Positions 1 through 8,052 of a stretch of DNA of 64,000 nucleotides are shown piece by piece. The notes beneath the pieces were generated by a model that saw only the letters and a program-made list of their open reading frames with translations, did not search any database and was not told where the DNA came from. Position 1 is the stretch's first letter. Each line of letters starts with the position of its first letter. A program made the position numbers and the translations under genes. The DNA is taken from NCBI RefSeq assembly GCF_010725885.1, contig NZ_AP022600.1, positions 2,108,001-2,172,000 on the forward strand, read 5' to 3'. This DNA comes from Mycolicibacterium tokaiense. Its GTDB lineage: Bacteria; Actinomycetota; Actinomycetes; Mycobacteriales; Mycobacteriaceae.

Positions 1-291
1 GAAAGTGGCATTCGTCAGCCCGCGCTCCTGCGCGGCCCGGGTGGCGGCGGCCACCGCGGTGGGGGTGAGTTCGATGCCGACCACGGTGTAGCCGTCAGCG
101 GCCAGGGCCAGCGACAATTCGGCGTAGCCGCAGCCGGCGTCGAGCACGGTGCCGCGGATCCTGCCCGCTGCGATCAGCGCCGCGAGTTCGGGTTGGGGTT
201 CACCGATGTTCCAGGGCGGGGGACCGTCGAAGCCGGCCTCACCCTTGTACGTGCTGTCCCAGTCGATCTCGGAAACCCCGTCGCGTTCCAT
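1..291 (-). CDS. Class I SAM-dependent methyltransferase (3' part lost at window edge)
   Basis: Only the first 97 codons lie in the window; the gene runs off the left edge. The visible part carries methyltransferase motif I (DAGCGYAE, about residues 51-58) and the acidic residue that would hold the SAM ribose (GIE, about 72-74). The stretch before it (residues 16-35, with GFDGPPPWNIGEPQPEL) resembles small-molecule methyltransferases of the thiopurine-methyltransferase-like kind. The ATG at 289-291 is the only good start before motif I. It lies about 70 bp downstream of the GCS2-type ligase on the same strand and may be co-transcribed. The substrate cannot be told. Confidence 0.78.
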   Translation of the reverse strand, partial: MERDGVSEIDWDSTYKGEAGFDGPPPWNIGEPQPELAALIAAGRIRGTVLDAGCGYAELSLALAADGYTVVGIELTPTAVAAATRAAQERGLTNATF

Positions 292-362
292 GCCCAATTG
301 TTCGCCTCGTTCCCATCTCTCGCTGCGCTCGTTCTGCTCACTCGACTCACTGACATCCCACG

Positions 363-1841
363 CTACGCCGGACCGTCCCAGGTGTGCACCGGCTCGTTGC
401 TGTGCATCCGCTCGCAGTACAGCCGCAGCATCTCCGCCAGCGCCTGCGGCCGGGCCAGACCTCGTTCCTGCAGCGCTCGCACCGTGTCGACCTGCCAGGC
501 GGCGCCGGTACGGCCGGTCTTGGCGCGGCCTTCGATGACCCCCAGGAAGCGGTCACGGACCTCGGCTGCGACCCCCCAACGGCGCAACCCCTCGTGGGCC
601 ATGGGCAGCAGTCGGCGCAGGATCAACTCATCCGGGGTCACCTGGCCTTCGCCTGGCCAGTACAACCGGGCCTGCATGCCGGCGCGGGCTGCGGACAGGA
701 AATTCGCTTCGGCGGCAGCGAAACTCAGCTGCGTCCAGACCGGCCGGTCCTCCTCCGAGAGGGTGCGCAGCAGACCGTAGTAGAACGCCGAGTTGGCCAG
801 CATGTCGACGACGGTGGGACCGGCTGGCAGCACCCGGTTCTCCACCCGGAGATGGGGACGCCCCTGCACCACGTCGTACACCGGGCGGTTCCAGCGGTAG
901 ACCGTGCCGTTGTGCAGGCGCAGCTCCGACAGTGACGGGGTGCGACCGGCGGCCAGTTCGGCCACCGGATCCTCGTCGGAGAGTTCGGGTAGCAGCGAGG
1001 GGAAGTAGCGCACGTTCTCTTCGAACAGGTCGAAGATCGAGGTGATCCACCGCTCGCCGAACCACACCCGCGGCCGGACCCCCTGGGTCTTGAGCTCGTC
1101 CGGTCGGGTGTCGGTGGCCTGGGCGAACAGCTCGATGCGGGTCTCGGCCCACAGTTGGTGGCCGTAGAAGAACGGGCTGTTGGCCCCCACGGCCAGCTGC
1201 GGGCCGGCGAGCACCTGCGCGGCATTCCAGTTGTCGGCGAACTCGCCCGGCGAGACCTGCAGATGCAATTGCATGCTGGTACAGGCGGATTCGGGGGCGA
1301 TGGACGGCGACTGCACGCTCAGCGGCTCGGGCCCGGCGATGTCGATCATGATGTCCTCACCGCGGGCGGTGAAGATCGAGTCGTTGAGCGCCTGGTAGCG
1401 GGTGGATTCGCTCATCCAGTCCTGGGACAGATGCTCGGGCATCAACGTGGGCAGGATCCCGATCATCACGATGTGCGAGCCGCTGGAATTCGCTTTGCCC
1501 TCAGCAGCATTGAGGCTGGCGCGGACGTCCTTCTCCAGCTCCAGCGCGGAGCGGCCCGGCAGCGGGCGGGGTGGGACGTTGAATTCGATGTTGTAGGCGC
1601 CCAATTCGGTCTGGAACGCCGGATCGGCGATGGAGGCCAGCACATCGGCGTTGCGCATGGCCGGCTGATACTCATTGTCGACCAGGTTGCACTCGATCTC
1701 CATCCCGGTCAGCGGCCGGTCGAAGTCGAAGCTGGCCGCAGCCAGCATGTCCTCGAAGACATCGAGGCACAGCTGCACCTTGCGTCGGTACTGCTGCCGG
1801 TGCGCACCGCTGAATTCGGTCTGCGTGACCTCTTCGCCCAC
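363..1841 (-). CDS. Glutamate-cysteine ligase (GCS2) family protein, carboxylate-amine ligase
   Basis: This 492-residue protein has the GCS2-family start: a GMEIECNLVD segment near residues 46-55, where the glutamates would bind the metal-ATP, followed by an EFNVPPRPL stretch near 100. Members join the gamma-carboxylate of glutamate, or a similar acid, to an amine using ATP. It is longer than the YbdK-type ligases of about 370 residues, so it is a separate subgroup and its amine substrate is unknown. A true mycothiol pathway does not need gamma-glutamylcysteine; ergothioneine synthesis (EgtA) does, but none of the other egt genes is near. The GTG at 1839-1841 is chosen because the frame upstream is antisense to the permease gene. 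It ends 17 bp downstream of the permease gene on the same strand. Confidence 0.72.
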   Translation of the reverse strand: MGEEVTQTEFSGAHRQQYRRKVQLCLDVFEDMLAAASFDFDRPLTGMEIECNLVDNEYQPAMRNADVLASIADPAFQTELGAYNIEFNVPPRPLPGRSALELEKDVRASLNAAEGKANSSGSHIVMIGILPTLMPEHLSQDWMSESTRYQALNDSIFTARGEDIMIDIAGPEPLSVQSPSIAPESACTSMQLHLQVSPGEFADNWNAAQVLAGPQLAVGANSPFFYGHQLWAETRIELFAQATDTRPDELKTQGVRPRVWFGERWITSIFDLFEENVRYFPSLLPELSDEDPVAELAAGRTPSLSELRLHNGTVYRWNRPVYDVVQGRPHLRVENRVLPAGPTVVDMLANSAFYYGLLRTLSEEDRPVWTQLSFAAAEANFLSAARAGMQARLYWPGEGQVTPDELILRRLLPMAHEGLRRWGVAAEVRDRFLGVIEGRAKTGRTGAAWQVDTVRALQERGLARPQALAEMLRLYCERMHSNEPVHTWDGPA

Positions 1842-1858
1842 GCCCCTGATCGTAGTGA

Positions 1859-3166
1859 CTACAGCTCCGACAGCGCCCGCGGTTTGAGCAGCCGCGTCGC
1901 CACGACGCTGATCACCGCGGTCCCCACCAGGTAGGTGCAGGCCAGCCAGGGGCTCCCGCCGGTCGCGGCGATCAGGGCGGTGAGGATCAGCGGCGTCAGG
2001 CCCGAGGCGTACACACCGGACAGCTGGTACACCGTCGACAGGCCGGTGTAGCGGACCCGCGTGTCGAACAACGACGCGTACAGCGTGCCCTGCGCCCCGT
2101 AGAACAGCGCGTGGATGACGCCGAACACCAGCACCATGCCGATGGCGTAGGCCACCAAGCTTGCGGTGTTGAACAGCGCGAACACCGGAAACACCGCCAC
2201 GCCGTAGGCGGTGATCCCGATGCCGTAGATCGGTTTGGCGCCGTAGCGGTCCACCAGCATGCCCGACACCGGTAACAGCACGGCCATCAGCAGGGCCGAG
2301 ACCGTCACCACCACCAGCACCGGCACCTTGTCGAAGTGCAGAGTCGCGGTGGCGTAGGAGATGGCGAATACGCCCCAGGTGTTGAACGCCGCGCCCTCGC
2401 CCCACCGCGACAGCATGCCCAGCACCGTGGTGCGCAGCACCGGCGGGCGGAAGATCTCCTTGATGGGGACCTCGGAGCGGCCCTCCTCGCTGCGGATCTT
2501 CTCGAAGGCCGGGGTCTCGTCGGCCTTCAGGCGCACCACCACGCCGAAGATCACCAGCACGACGCTGACCAGGAAGGCGATCCGCCAGCCGTAGCTCAGG
2601 AACGCCTCCTCGGGCATGGCCACCTGGAGGAACGCGAACACCCCGGTGCCCAGTGCCAGGCCCAGCGCCAGACCCACCTGCGGCACGCTGCCGGAGAAGC
2701 CGCGCTTGCGCGGGGTGCTGTGCTCGACGGCCAGCAGCACCGCCCCGGCCCACTCGCCGCCGAGGGCGAAGCCCTGCACCACGCGCAGCAGGAGCAGCAG
2801 TATCGGGGCCAGCACACCGATCTGGGCGGCGGTCGGCAGCACGCCCATCAACGCCGTCGCCCCGCCCATCAGGAACATCGTCAGCGCCAGCGTGCGCTTG
2901 CGGCCGATCCGGTCGCCGATGTGCCCGAACACGAAACCGCCGATGGGCCGCACCACGAAGCCCACCGCGAACGTCGCGAAGGACAGCATGGTCCCGACGT
3001 ATGAGCTCTGGTCGGGGAAGAACGCCTGATTGAACACCAGGCTCGCGGCGGTGGCGTAGAGGAAGAAGTCGTACCACTCGATGGTGGTGCCGACCAGACT
3101 GGCCAGCAGCGCGGTGCGCACCGTGTTGGGGTCGGTGGCGGCGTGCGGCGGGTCGGCGATGGTCAC
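1859..3166 (-). CDS. MFS transporter, metabolite:H+ symporter (MHS) family
   Basis: A 435-residue membrane permease with about 12 hydrophobic segments. The MHS signature is clear: GTTIEWYDFFLY in the first helix (about 26-37), then the loop 2-3 motif GHIGDRIGRKR (81-91) and a second R-V-Q-G-F-A-L-G-G-E-W stretch near 130-140, which is typical of ShiA/ProP-like symporters. Such proteins import organic acids or osmolytes with protons. The substrate is not evident. It is probably transcribed with the GCS2-type ligase just downstream (17-bp gap), so the ligase may act on what is imported; that is inference. Confidence 0.85.
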   Translation of the reverse strand: MTIADPPHAATDPNTVRTALLASLVGTTIEWYDFFLYATAASLVFNQAFFPDQSSYVGTMLSFATFAVGFVVRPIGGFVFGHIGDRIGRKRTLALTMFLMGGATALMGVLPTAAQIGVLAPILLLLLRVVQGFALGGEWAGAVLLAVEHSTPRKRGFSGSVPQVGLALGLALGTGVFAFLQVAMPEEAFLSYGWRIAFLVSVVLVIFGVVVRLKADETPAFEKIRSEEGRSEVPIKEIFRPPVLRTTVLGMLSRWGEGAAFNTWGVFAISYATATLHFDKVPVLVVVTVSALLMAVLLPVSGMLVDRYGAKPIYGIGITAYGVAVFPVFALFNTASLVAYAIGMVLVFGVIHALFYGAQGTLYASLFDTRVRYTGLSTVYQLSGVYASGLTPLILTALIAATGGSPWLACTYLVGTAVISVVATRLLKPRALSEL

Positions 3167-3223
3167 GCTGCCCTATGTAGCCCGTTGCGCCGCCCTGCAC
3201 ACCAGGGTTTGACGCACCACGAT

Positions 3224-3976
3224 TCAAACCCTGTGCGCCACAACCACCTGGGGTGAGGTGATGCCGCCACGCAGGGTGACCTGGATGTTCGGGTCGGCGT
3301 GGGCGGCCAGGGCGCGCAGCGCCGACGGGCTGTAGCTGCGCAGCGAACTGATCACACCGTCGTGTACGAACGGGTGCACCGGCGCCCAGGGCAGCATGCT
3401 CGCCAGCCGCATCAGGTGCAACGGGGCCGGTGGCCGTGGCAGGTCGATGATCACCAGCTTGGTGGCCACCCGGGTGCCCTCGGCGAACACCTGCGCGGCC
3501 TGCGGCGGCGCGAGGTGGTGGAAGGACAACGCGAACAGCGCCAGATCGAAGGCGCCGTCCGGGGCGTCGATGGCGGTGGCGTCCATCTGACGCACACTGA
3601 CCCGCGGGTCGTCGGCGAGCTGGGCCATGGCCGCGACCGACTCCGCGTTCAGATCGGTGACCGTCAGCCGGGCGGTCGGGTGGTTCTCCAGCAACAGCGC
3701 CGACACCGCGCCGTGCCCGGCACCCAGCTCGAGGATCGCCGGATCAGGCACCTCGGCGACCTCGGCCAGCGCGATCTCGGCGAACCGCCGGTGGTTGCCG
3801 AAGACGCGGCCGGTCCAGTCCAGGGCGCCGATGACGCGGCGTTTCACCGCGTCGTCGATGTCGTCGCGGTCCAGGTACTCCAGGCGATCAGTCTCCAGCA
3901 ACCGGTCCAGACAGGAGGCGTCCGGCCCGCCGCGAGGCATGGATTCGATCTCGACACGGCTCATGTAGTTCATCAT
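3224..3976 (-). CDS. Class I SAM-dependent methyltransferase
   Basis: About 250 residues. Motif I is ILELGAGHG (about 81-89), followed by an acidic end to strand 2 (VTDLN) and a motif IV-like [13 protein letters not shown] stretch, which fits a Methyltransf_11/25-type enzyme. Three in-frame ATGs (3976, 3973, 3964) are possible and none has a ribosome-binding site. The longest is given. Its start is only 6-18 bp from the divergent glpK start, so neither gene can have a normal untranslated leader; leaderless transcripts are likely. The substrate is unknown. Confidence 0.75.
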   Translation of the reverse strand: MMNYMSRVEIESMPRGGPDASCLDRLLETDRLEYLDRDDIDDAVKRRVIGALDWTGRVFGNHRRFAEIALAEVAEVPDPAILELGAGHGAVSALLLENHPTARLTVTDLNAESVAAMAQLADDPRVSVRQMDATAIDAPDGAFDLALFALSFHHLAPPQAAQVFAEGTRVATKLVIIDLPRPPAPLHLMRLASMLPWAPVHPFVHDGVISSLRSYSPSALRALAAHADPNIQVTLRGGITSPQVVVAHRV

Positions 3977-3982
3977 GGACGA

Positions 3983-5485
3983 ATGCCGGCCGACTTCGTT
4001 GCAGCCATTGACCAAGGCACCACCAGCACCCGCGCCATGATCTTCGACCACAGCGGCACCGAGATCGGCCGACACCAGCTCGAACACGAGCAGATCCTGC
4101 CCAGGGCGGGGTGGGTGGAACACGATCCGGTGGAGATCTGGGAGCGCACCTCCTCGGCGCTGACGTCGGTGCTCAACCGGACGGGGCTGCAGGCCTCCGA
4201 TCTGGCTGCTCTCGGCATCACCAACCAGCGTGAGACGGCGTTTGTGTGGGACCGCACCACGGGACGGCCGTACTACAACGCCATCGTCTGGCAGGACACC
4301 CGCACCGACCGGATCGCCTCCGCACTCGACCGCGACGGCCGCGGTGACGTGATCCGCCGGGTCGCCGGGCTGCCGCCGGCCACCTATTTCTCGGCGGGCA
4401 AGGTGCAGTGGATCCTGGAGAACGTCGACGGGGTTCGGGCGGCAGCCGAACGCGGCGACGCGATCTTCGGGACGTCGGAGACCTGGTTGTTGTGGAACCT
4501 GACCGGCGGGGTGCGCGGAGGCGTTCACGTCACCGACGTCACCAACGCCAGCCGGACCATGTTGATGAACCTGGAGACCCTGGACTGGGACGAAGAACTG
4601 TTGGGGTTCTTCGGGATTCCTCGGTCGATGCTGCCGGAGATCCGGTCGTCGTCGTCACCGGAGCCCTATGGGACCACGGCGTCCGGCATCGCGTTGACGG
4701 CGGCCCTGGGCGATCAGCAGGCCGCCATGGTGGGTCAGGTGTGTCTGTCGGCGGGGGAGGCCAAGAACACTTACGGCACAGGCAATTTCCTGCTGCTGAA
4801 CACCGGGGAGAAGATCGTCCGCTCGTCCAACGGCCTGCTGACCACCGTGTGTTACCGCTTCGGCGACGCCGCTCCGGTGTATGCGCTGGAGGGTTCGATC
4901 GCGGTGACGGGTTCGGCCATCCAGTGGTTGCGTGACCAGCTGGGCATCATCAGCGGCGCTGCCCAGAGTGAGGCCCTGGCCCGTCAGGTCGACGACAACG
5001 GTGGGGTCTATTTCGTCCCGGCGTTCTCGGGACTCTTTGCGCCGTACTGGCGTTCGGATGCCCGGGGCGCCATCGTGGGGTTGTCCCGGTTCAACACCAA
5101 CGCACATCTGGCCCGGGCGGCGCTGGAGGCGATCTGCTACCAGAGTCGCGACGTGGTGGACGCCATGGAAGCCGATTCCGGGGTGCACCTGGAGGTGCTG
5201 AAGGTCGACGGCGGCATCACCGCCAACGAGTTGTGCATGCAGATCCAGGCCGATGTCCTGGGGGTGGACGTGGTGCGCCCGGTGGTGGCCGAGACGACGG
5301 CGTTGGGGGCGGCCTACGCTGCGGGCCTGGCGGTGGGGTTCTGGTCGGATCCCGAAGAGCTGCGGGCCAATTGGCGCGAAGACAAGTGCTGGACCCCGTC
5401 CTGGGACGAGGACCAGCGCGCCGCCGGGTACGCCGGGTGGCAGAAGGCCGTGCAGCGCACCCTCGATTGGGTGGACGTGGAGTGA
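3983..5485 (+). CDS. glpK: Glycerol kinase
   Basis: A 500-residue FGGY-family kinase that phosphorylates glycerol to sn-glycerol-3-phosphate with ATP in the cytoplasm. The N-terminal phosphate-1 loop DQGTTSTRA (about 10-18), the [14 protein letters not shown] segment near 80, and the [19 protein letters not shown] region near 350-370 are all glycerol-kinase hallmarks, and the length is normal. The ATG at 3983 puts the loop at the usual distance from the N-terminus. There is no clear ribosome-binding site and the divergent methyltransferase starts a few bases upstream. In M. tuberculosis the equivalent (Rv3696c) is next to the RDD gene; here about 10 kb lies between them. Confidence 0.95.
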   Translation: MPADFVAAIDQGTTSTRAMIFDHSGTEIGRHQLEHEQILPRAGWVEHDPVEIWERTSSALTSVLNRTGLQASDLAALGITNQRETAFVWDRTTGRPYYNAIVWQDTRTDRIASALDRDGRGDVIRRVAGLPPATYFSAGKVQWILENVDGVRAAAERGDAIFGTSETWLLWNLTGGVRGGVHVTDVTNASRTMLMNLETLDWDEELLGFFGIPRSMLPEIRSSSSPEPYGTTASGIALTAALGDQQAAMVGQVCLSAGEAKNTYGTGNFLLLNTGEKIVRSSNGLLTTVCYRFGDAAPVYALEGSIAVTGSAIQWLRDQLGIISGAAQSEALARQVDDNGGVYFVPAFSGLFAPYWRSDARGAIVGLSRFNTNAHLARAALEAICYQSRDVVDAMEADSGVHLEVLKVDGGITANELCMQIQADVLGVDVVRPVVAETTALGAAYAAGLAVGFWSDPEELRANWREDKCWTPSWDEDQRAAGYAGWQKAVQRTLDWVDVE

Positions 5486-5532
5486 TTTGTGGAGTTTCAC
5501 CGGCGCTGGGCGCCGGTGAAACTCCACAAATC
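5484..5532. repeat. Perfect 22-bp-arm intergenic hairpin (REP-like, bidirectional terminator)
   Basis: An inverted repeat with perfect 22-bp arms (5484-5505 and 5511-5532) around a 5-base loop CTGGG. The outer arm reads TTTGTGGAGTTTCACCGGCG. It begins inside the glpK stop codon and ends at the base before the padR stop codon, so it fills the whole space between two convergent genes. A shorter relative lies at 44249-44289. The T-rich outer ends could let it end transcription both ways. Confidence 0.75.
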
Positions 5533-6231
5533 CTAGTCTTCGCCGAGGATCTGGTAGATCTCGCGGCGGGCGTTGTTGAGGATCTCGATGATCCGCTGCT
5601 GCTGCTCCTCGGAGGCTGCGTGCGCCGACTGCGCGACGGCTCCGAACAGCTGGCCGGTGGCCGAGCGCAGGTTCAGCGCGGCCGGGTCGGCGTTGTCGTT
5701 GATCTCGTCCCACGGCGCGGTCTCGACCTTCTCCGCCGCGGCGCGCCCGTCGGCGGTGAGCTCGAAAAGCTTTTTGCTGCCGTCAGTTTCGGCGGCGGTG
5801 ATCAGGCCCTCGTCTTCGAGCAGCTGCAGGGTGGGGTACACCGAGCCGGGGCTGGGCTTCCACAGGCCGTTGCTGCGGGCGGCGATCTCCTGGATCATCT
5901 CGTAGCCGTGCATGGGTCGCTCGGAGAGCAGGGTGAGCAGGGCCGCACGCACGTCACCGCGCTTGCCGCGACCGCCGCGACTGGCGCCGCGACGGCCACC
6001 GCGGCCGCCGAAACCGCCGGGCCCGAATCCGAAGCCGGGGCCGAACCCGGGAAACTCGCGACCGAAACCCGGGCCGAAGCCGGGGCCGCCGTGCTCGCGG
6101 ACGTGATCGCGGAATTCGCGGCGGGCGCCGCGGCGGTGCTCATGCAGCGCTCGACGATCGCCAGGGCCGAAGCCGAAGGGGCCGGGCTGGCCGCCGAAGG
6201 GGCCGGTAGGGGGAGTGAAAGGGGTGTTCAT
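5533..6231 (-). CDS. PadR-family transcriptional regulator with glycine/phenylalanine-rich N-terminus
   Basis: A 232-residue regulator. Residues 91-170 are a PadR winged helix (RAALLTLLSERPMHGYEMIQ, then GSVYPTLQLLEDEGLI), followed by a helical dimerisation tail. The first 90 residues are unusual: a low-complexity run of GFGPGFG and FGG repeats with arginine patches, likely disordered. The ATG at 6229-6231 has an AGAGAG ribosome-binding site. The promoter faces the DKNYY gene and contains a TATCG-rich palindrome, which suggests autoregulation and control of the neighbour. The ligand is unknown. Confidence 0.85.
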   Translation of the reverse strand: MNTPFTPPTGPFGGQPGPFGFGPGDRRALHEHRRGARREFRDHVREHGGPGFGPGFGREFPGFGPGFGFGPGGFGGRGGRRGASRGGRGKRGDVRAALLTLLSERPMHGYEMIQEIAARSNGLWKPSPGSVYPTLQLLEDEGLITAAETDGSKKLFELTADGRAAAEKVETAPWDEINDNADPAALNLRSATGQLFGAVAQSAHAASEEQQQRIIEILNNARREIYQILGED

Positions 6232-6274
6232 GGGGTGTCTCTCTTTTCGATGAGGGAAGCTCGGGAACCGCTTC

Positions 6275-6310
6275 CGATACGTTTACGATATATCGATAAC
6301 TATCGGGATG
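6275..6310. promoter_or_regulatory. Candidate PadR operator in divergent promoter
   Basis: This AT-rich patch in a GC-rich background contains the perfect palindrome CGATATATCG (6286-6295) flanked by further CGATA and TATCG half-sites (6275-6279, 6302-6305). PadR proteins usually bind such dyads next to their own promoter. It lies about 45 bp upstream of the padR start and about 30-60 bp upstream of the divergent DKNYY gene. Binding is inferred, not shown. Confidence 0.42.
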
Positions 6311-6341
6311 CAACGTTTGTTCCCCACTATCCTCGAGAACC

Positions 6342-7505
6342 GTGACAGTGGACGTGGTGGACGGTGTGGTCATGCTCGAGGGCGCTCCCCTGCGCGGCGG
6401 TATCAGCGCCGACGGCTTCGCCGTGATCCACCTCCACCGCGACGGCTGGCTCACGGCCGGCTACCTGCGCGACGCCGCCGGGGTGTGGTGGTTCCACGAA
6501 CGCACCGGCAAGGCCGTCCGACTCAGCGACAGCACGCAGTTCCGGGTGCTCGACGACGACTACGGCCTGTCGGCCACCACGGTGTACCTCGAGGACACCC
6601 CGATTCCGGGCGCCGACCCGGCAACCTTCGAGCTGCTGGAGCACTCACCGTACTTCGCGCGCGATCGGCGGCGCATCTATGTCAAGGGCGGCAAACGGTT
6701 CTGTCACTTCGACAAGGCCGATGCGGCAACGGCGGTGGCCAACGGCGCGTACCTGGCCGACAAGGACCACCTTTATCACCACTACTCGGCGATCACACTG
6801 GCCGACGACCAGAAGGACACTGCGGAAGCCCAGGACGGTACGCGGTTGCGGGACTGGCTGCACCGGCACCACCCCGGCATCGTGGGCTGGTGGCACCCGG
6901 AGTACATCGCGCCGCCCGCGGAACCCGAGGCGGAGCTGTTGACCCGCGACGGCGCGCGCATCTTCTACAACGGCTACCCGGTCGACGGGGCGGATCCGGC
7001 GACCTTCGAGATGGTCAGTGAGCGCTTCGGCAAGGATGCCCACCGGGTGTACCGCCGGGACTTCACCAGGACCAGTTGGCCTTTCGGCCATCCCGACGAT
7101 GTGCTGGTGGCTGTCGAGAAGTCGGATCCGGCCACCTTCGAGGTGTTCAGCACCGCCTGGGCACGCGATGCCACCACGGTGTATCTGTGGGGCGCGCCCA
7201 AGAAGAAGCTGGACCCGGCGAGCTTCCGCTTCCTCGGGAACACGCCGACCAACAGTTGGGCCTGCGACGACCATGGCCTGTACCGGTCCAACGGAACGCT
7301 GCGGGTGGCCGGGGTCAACGGCGCGACGTTTCGCAGGCTCGACGACGACTGGGGCACCGACGGGCAGGTGGTGTTCTGCCTACGTACCGGCGCGGTGACG
7401 CGGGCCGCCGACGCGGCCAGCTTCCGGCTGGTCAACGGCGGCGCCGAGGACGACCATGCCACCTATCGGATCACCGGCGGGTCGGTGCGCCGCGTCAGGA
7501 AGTAG
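6342..7505 (+). CDS. DKNYY-repeat protein of unknown function
   Basis: A 387-residue protein built from about six imperfect repeats of the DKNYY type: pairs such as GADPATFELL followed by an aromatic-Asp-x-x-x-(V/I)-Y strand (for example YFARDRRRIYVKG, FGKDAHRVYRR, WARDATTVYLWG). There is no signal peptide or membrane segment. The function of DKNYY proteins is not known. The GTG at 6342 sits 8 bases after a TATCCT box, which fits a leaderless transcript. The last 11 bp overlap the end of a second, convergent padR gene, so this gene is enclosed by two PadR regulators. Confidence 0.75.
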   Translation: MTVDVVDGVVMLEGAPLRGGISADGFAVIHLHRDGWLTAGYLRDAAGVWWFHERTGKAVRLSDSTQFRVLDDDYGLSATTVYLEDTPIPGADPATFELLEHSPYFARDRRRIYVKGGKRFCHFDKADAATAVANGAYLADKDHLYHHYSAITLADDQKDTAEAQDGTRLRDWLHRHHPGIVGWWHPEYIAPPAEPEAELLTRDGARIFYNGYPVDGADPATFEMVSERFGKDAHRVYRRDFTRTSWPFGHPDDVLVAVEKSDPATFEVFSTAWARDATTVYLWGAPKKKLDPASFRFLGNTPTNSWACDDHGLYRSNGTLRVAGVNGATFRRLDDDWGTDGQVVFCLRTGAVTRAADAASFRLVNGGAEDDHATYRITGGSVRRVRK

Positions 7506-8031
7506 CGCGGCGGTCGATCTCGCCCAGCAGCCAGTGCGCCCACTCGGCTTCCAATGTGGCGCTGCGTATTCCGTACTCGAGCGCCGCGCGGGCGTAAAAG
7601 TCGCCGGCGGAGTCGTCCCATGGCACGGAGTCCCGGATGGCCTCGAACCGGGCCAGCGCCTGTTCGGCGTGGTCTGCGATACCGCCGACATGGGCGCGGG
7701 CGTCGGCCCCGGGTACTTCACTGAGCAGGAACACCCGCAGGATGTCGGGCCGACGGATCGGGGTGGGATCCGCGGTCCGGGTGACCCAGGCCCGCAGATC
7801 GGCGCGCCCGGCGTCGGTGACGGCGTACTCCTTGCGGCCGCGGGCGCCCACGGCGGTCACCTCGATCAGACCGTCGGCGGCCAGCTTGTTCAGCTCGCCG
7901 TAGAGCTGGCTCTGGGTGGCCGGCCACACGTTGCCCATCGAGGCTTCGAATCGCTTGAGCAGGTCGTAGCCGCTGGCGGGGTGCTGGGCCAGCAGCCCGA
8001 GGGTGGCGTACCGAAGGCTCACCGCGCACAT
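7495..8031 (-). CDS. PadR-family transcriptional regulator (with C-terminal helical domain)
   Basis: A 178-residue PadR protein of the longer kind. Residues 4-80 form the winged helix (LRYATLGLLAQHPASGYDLLKRF, then TQSQLYGELNKLAADGLI), and 90-175 form the Vir_act_alpha_C-type helical domain. It starts about 75 bp upstream of nothing but the permease gene's 3' end (8053), so it could be read from the permease transcript or from its own promoter. Its 3' end overlaps that of the DKNYY gene by 11 bp. Its targets are unknown. Confidence 0.85.
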   Translation of the reverse strand: MCAVSLRYATLGLLAQHPASGYDLLKRFEASMGNVWPATQSQLYGELNKLAADGLIEVTAVGARGRKEYAVTDAGRADLRAWVTRTADPTPIRRPDILRVFLLSEVPGADARAHVGGIADHAEQALARFEAIRDSVPWDDSAGDFYARAALEYGIRSATLEAEWAHWLLGEIDRRATS

Positions 8032-8052
8032 GGTACGGCCACCGCGGGCCGC

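Noticed and set aside
363..3227. A single 954-codon minus-strand reading frame across the ligase and permease
   Set aside because: Its upstream part is an arginine-rich out-of-frame shadow of the MHS permease; only the ligase part (from GTG 1841) is real coding sequence.
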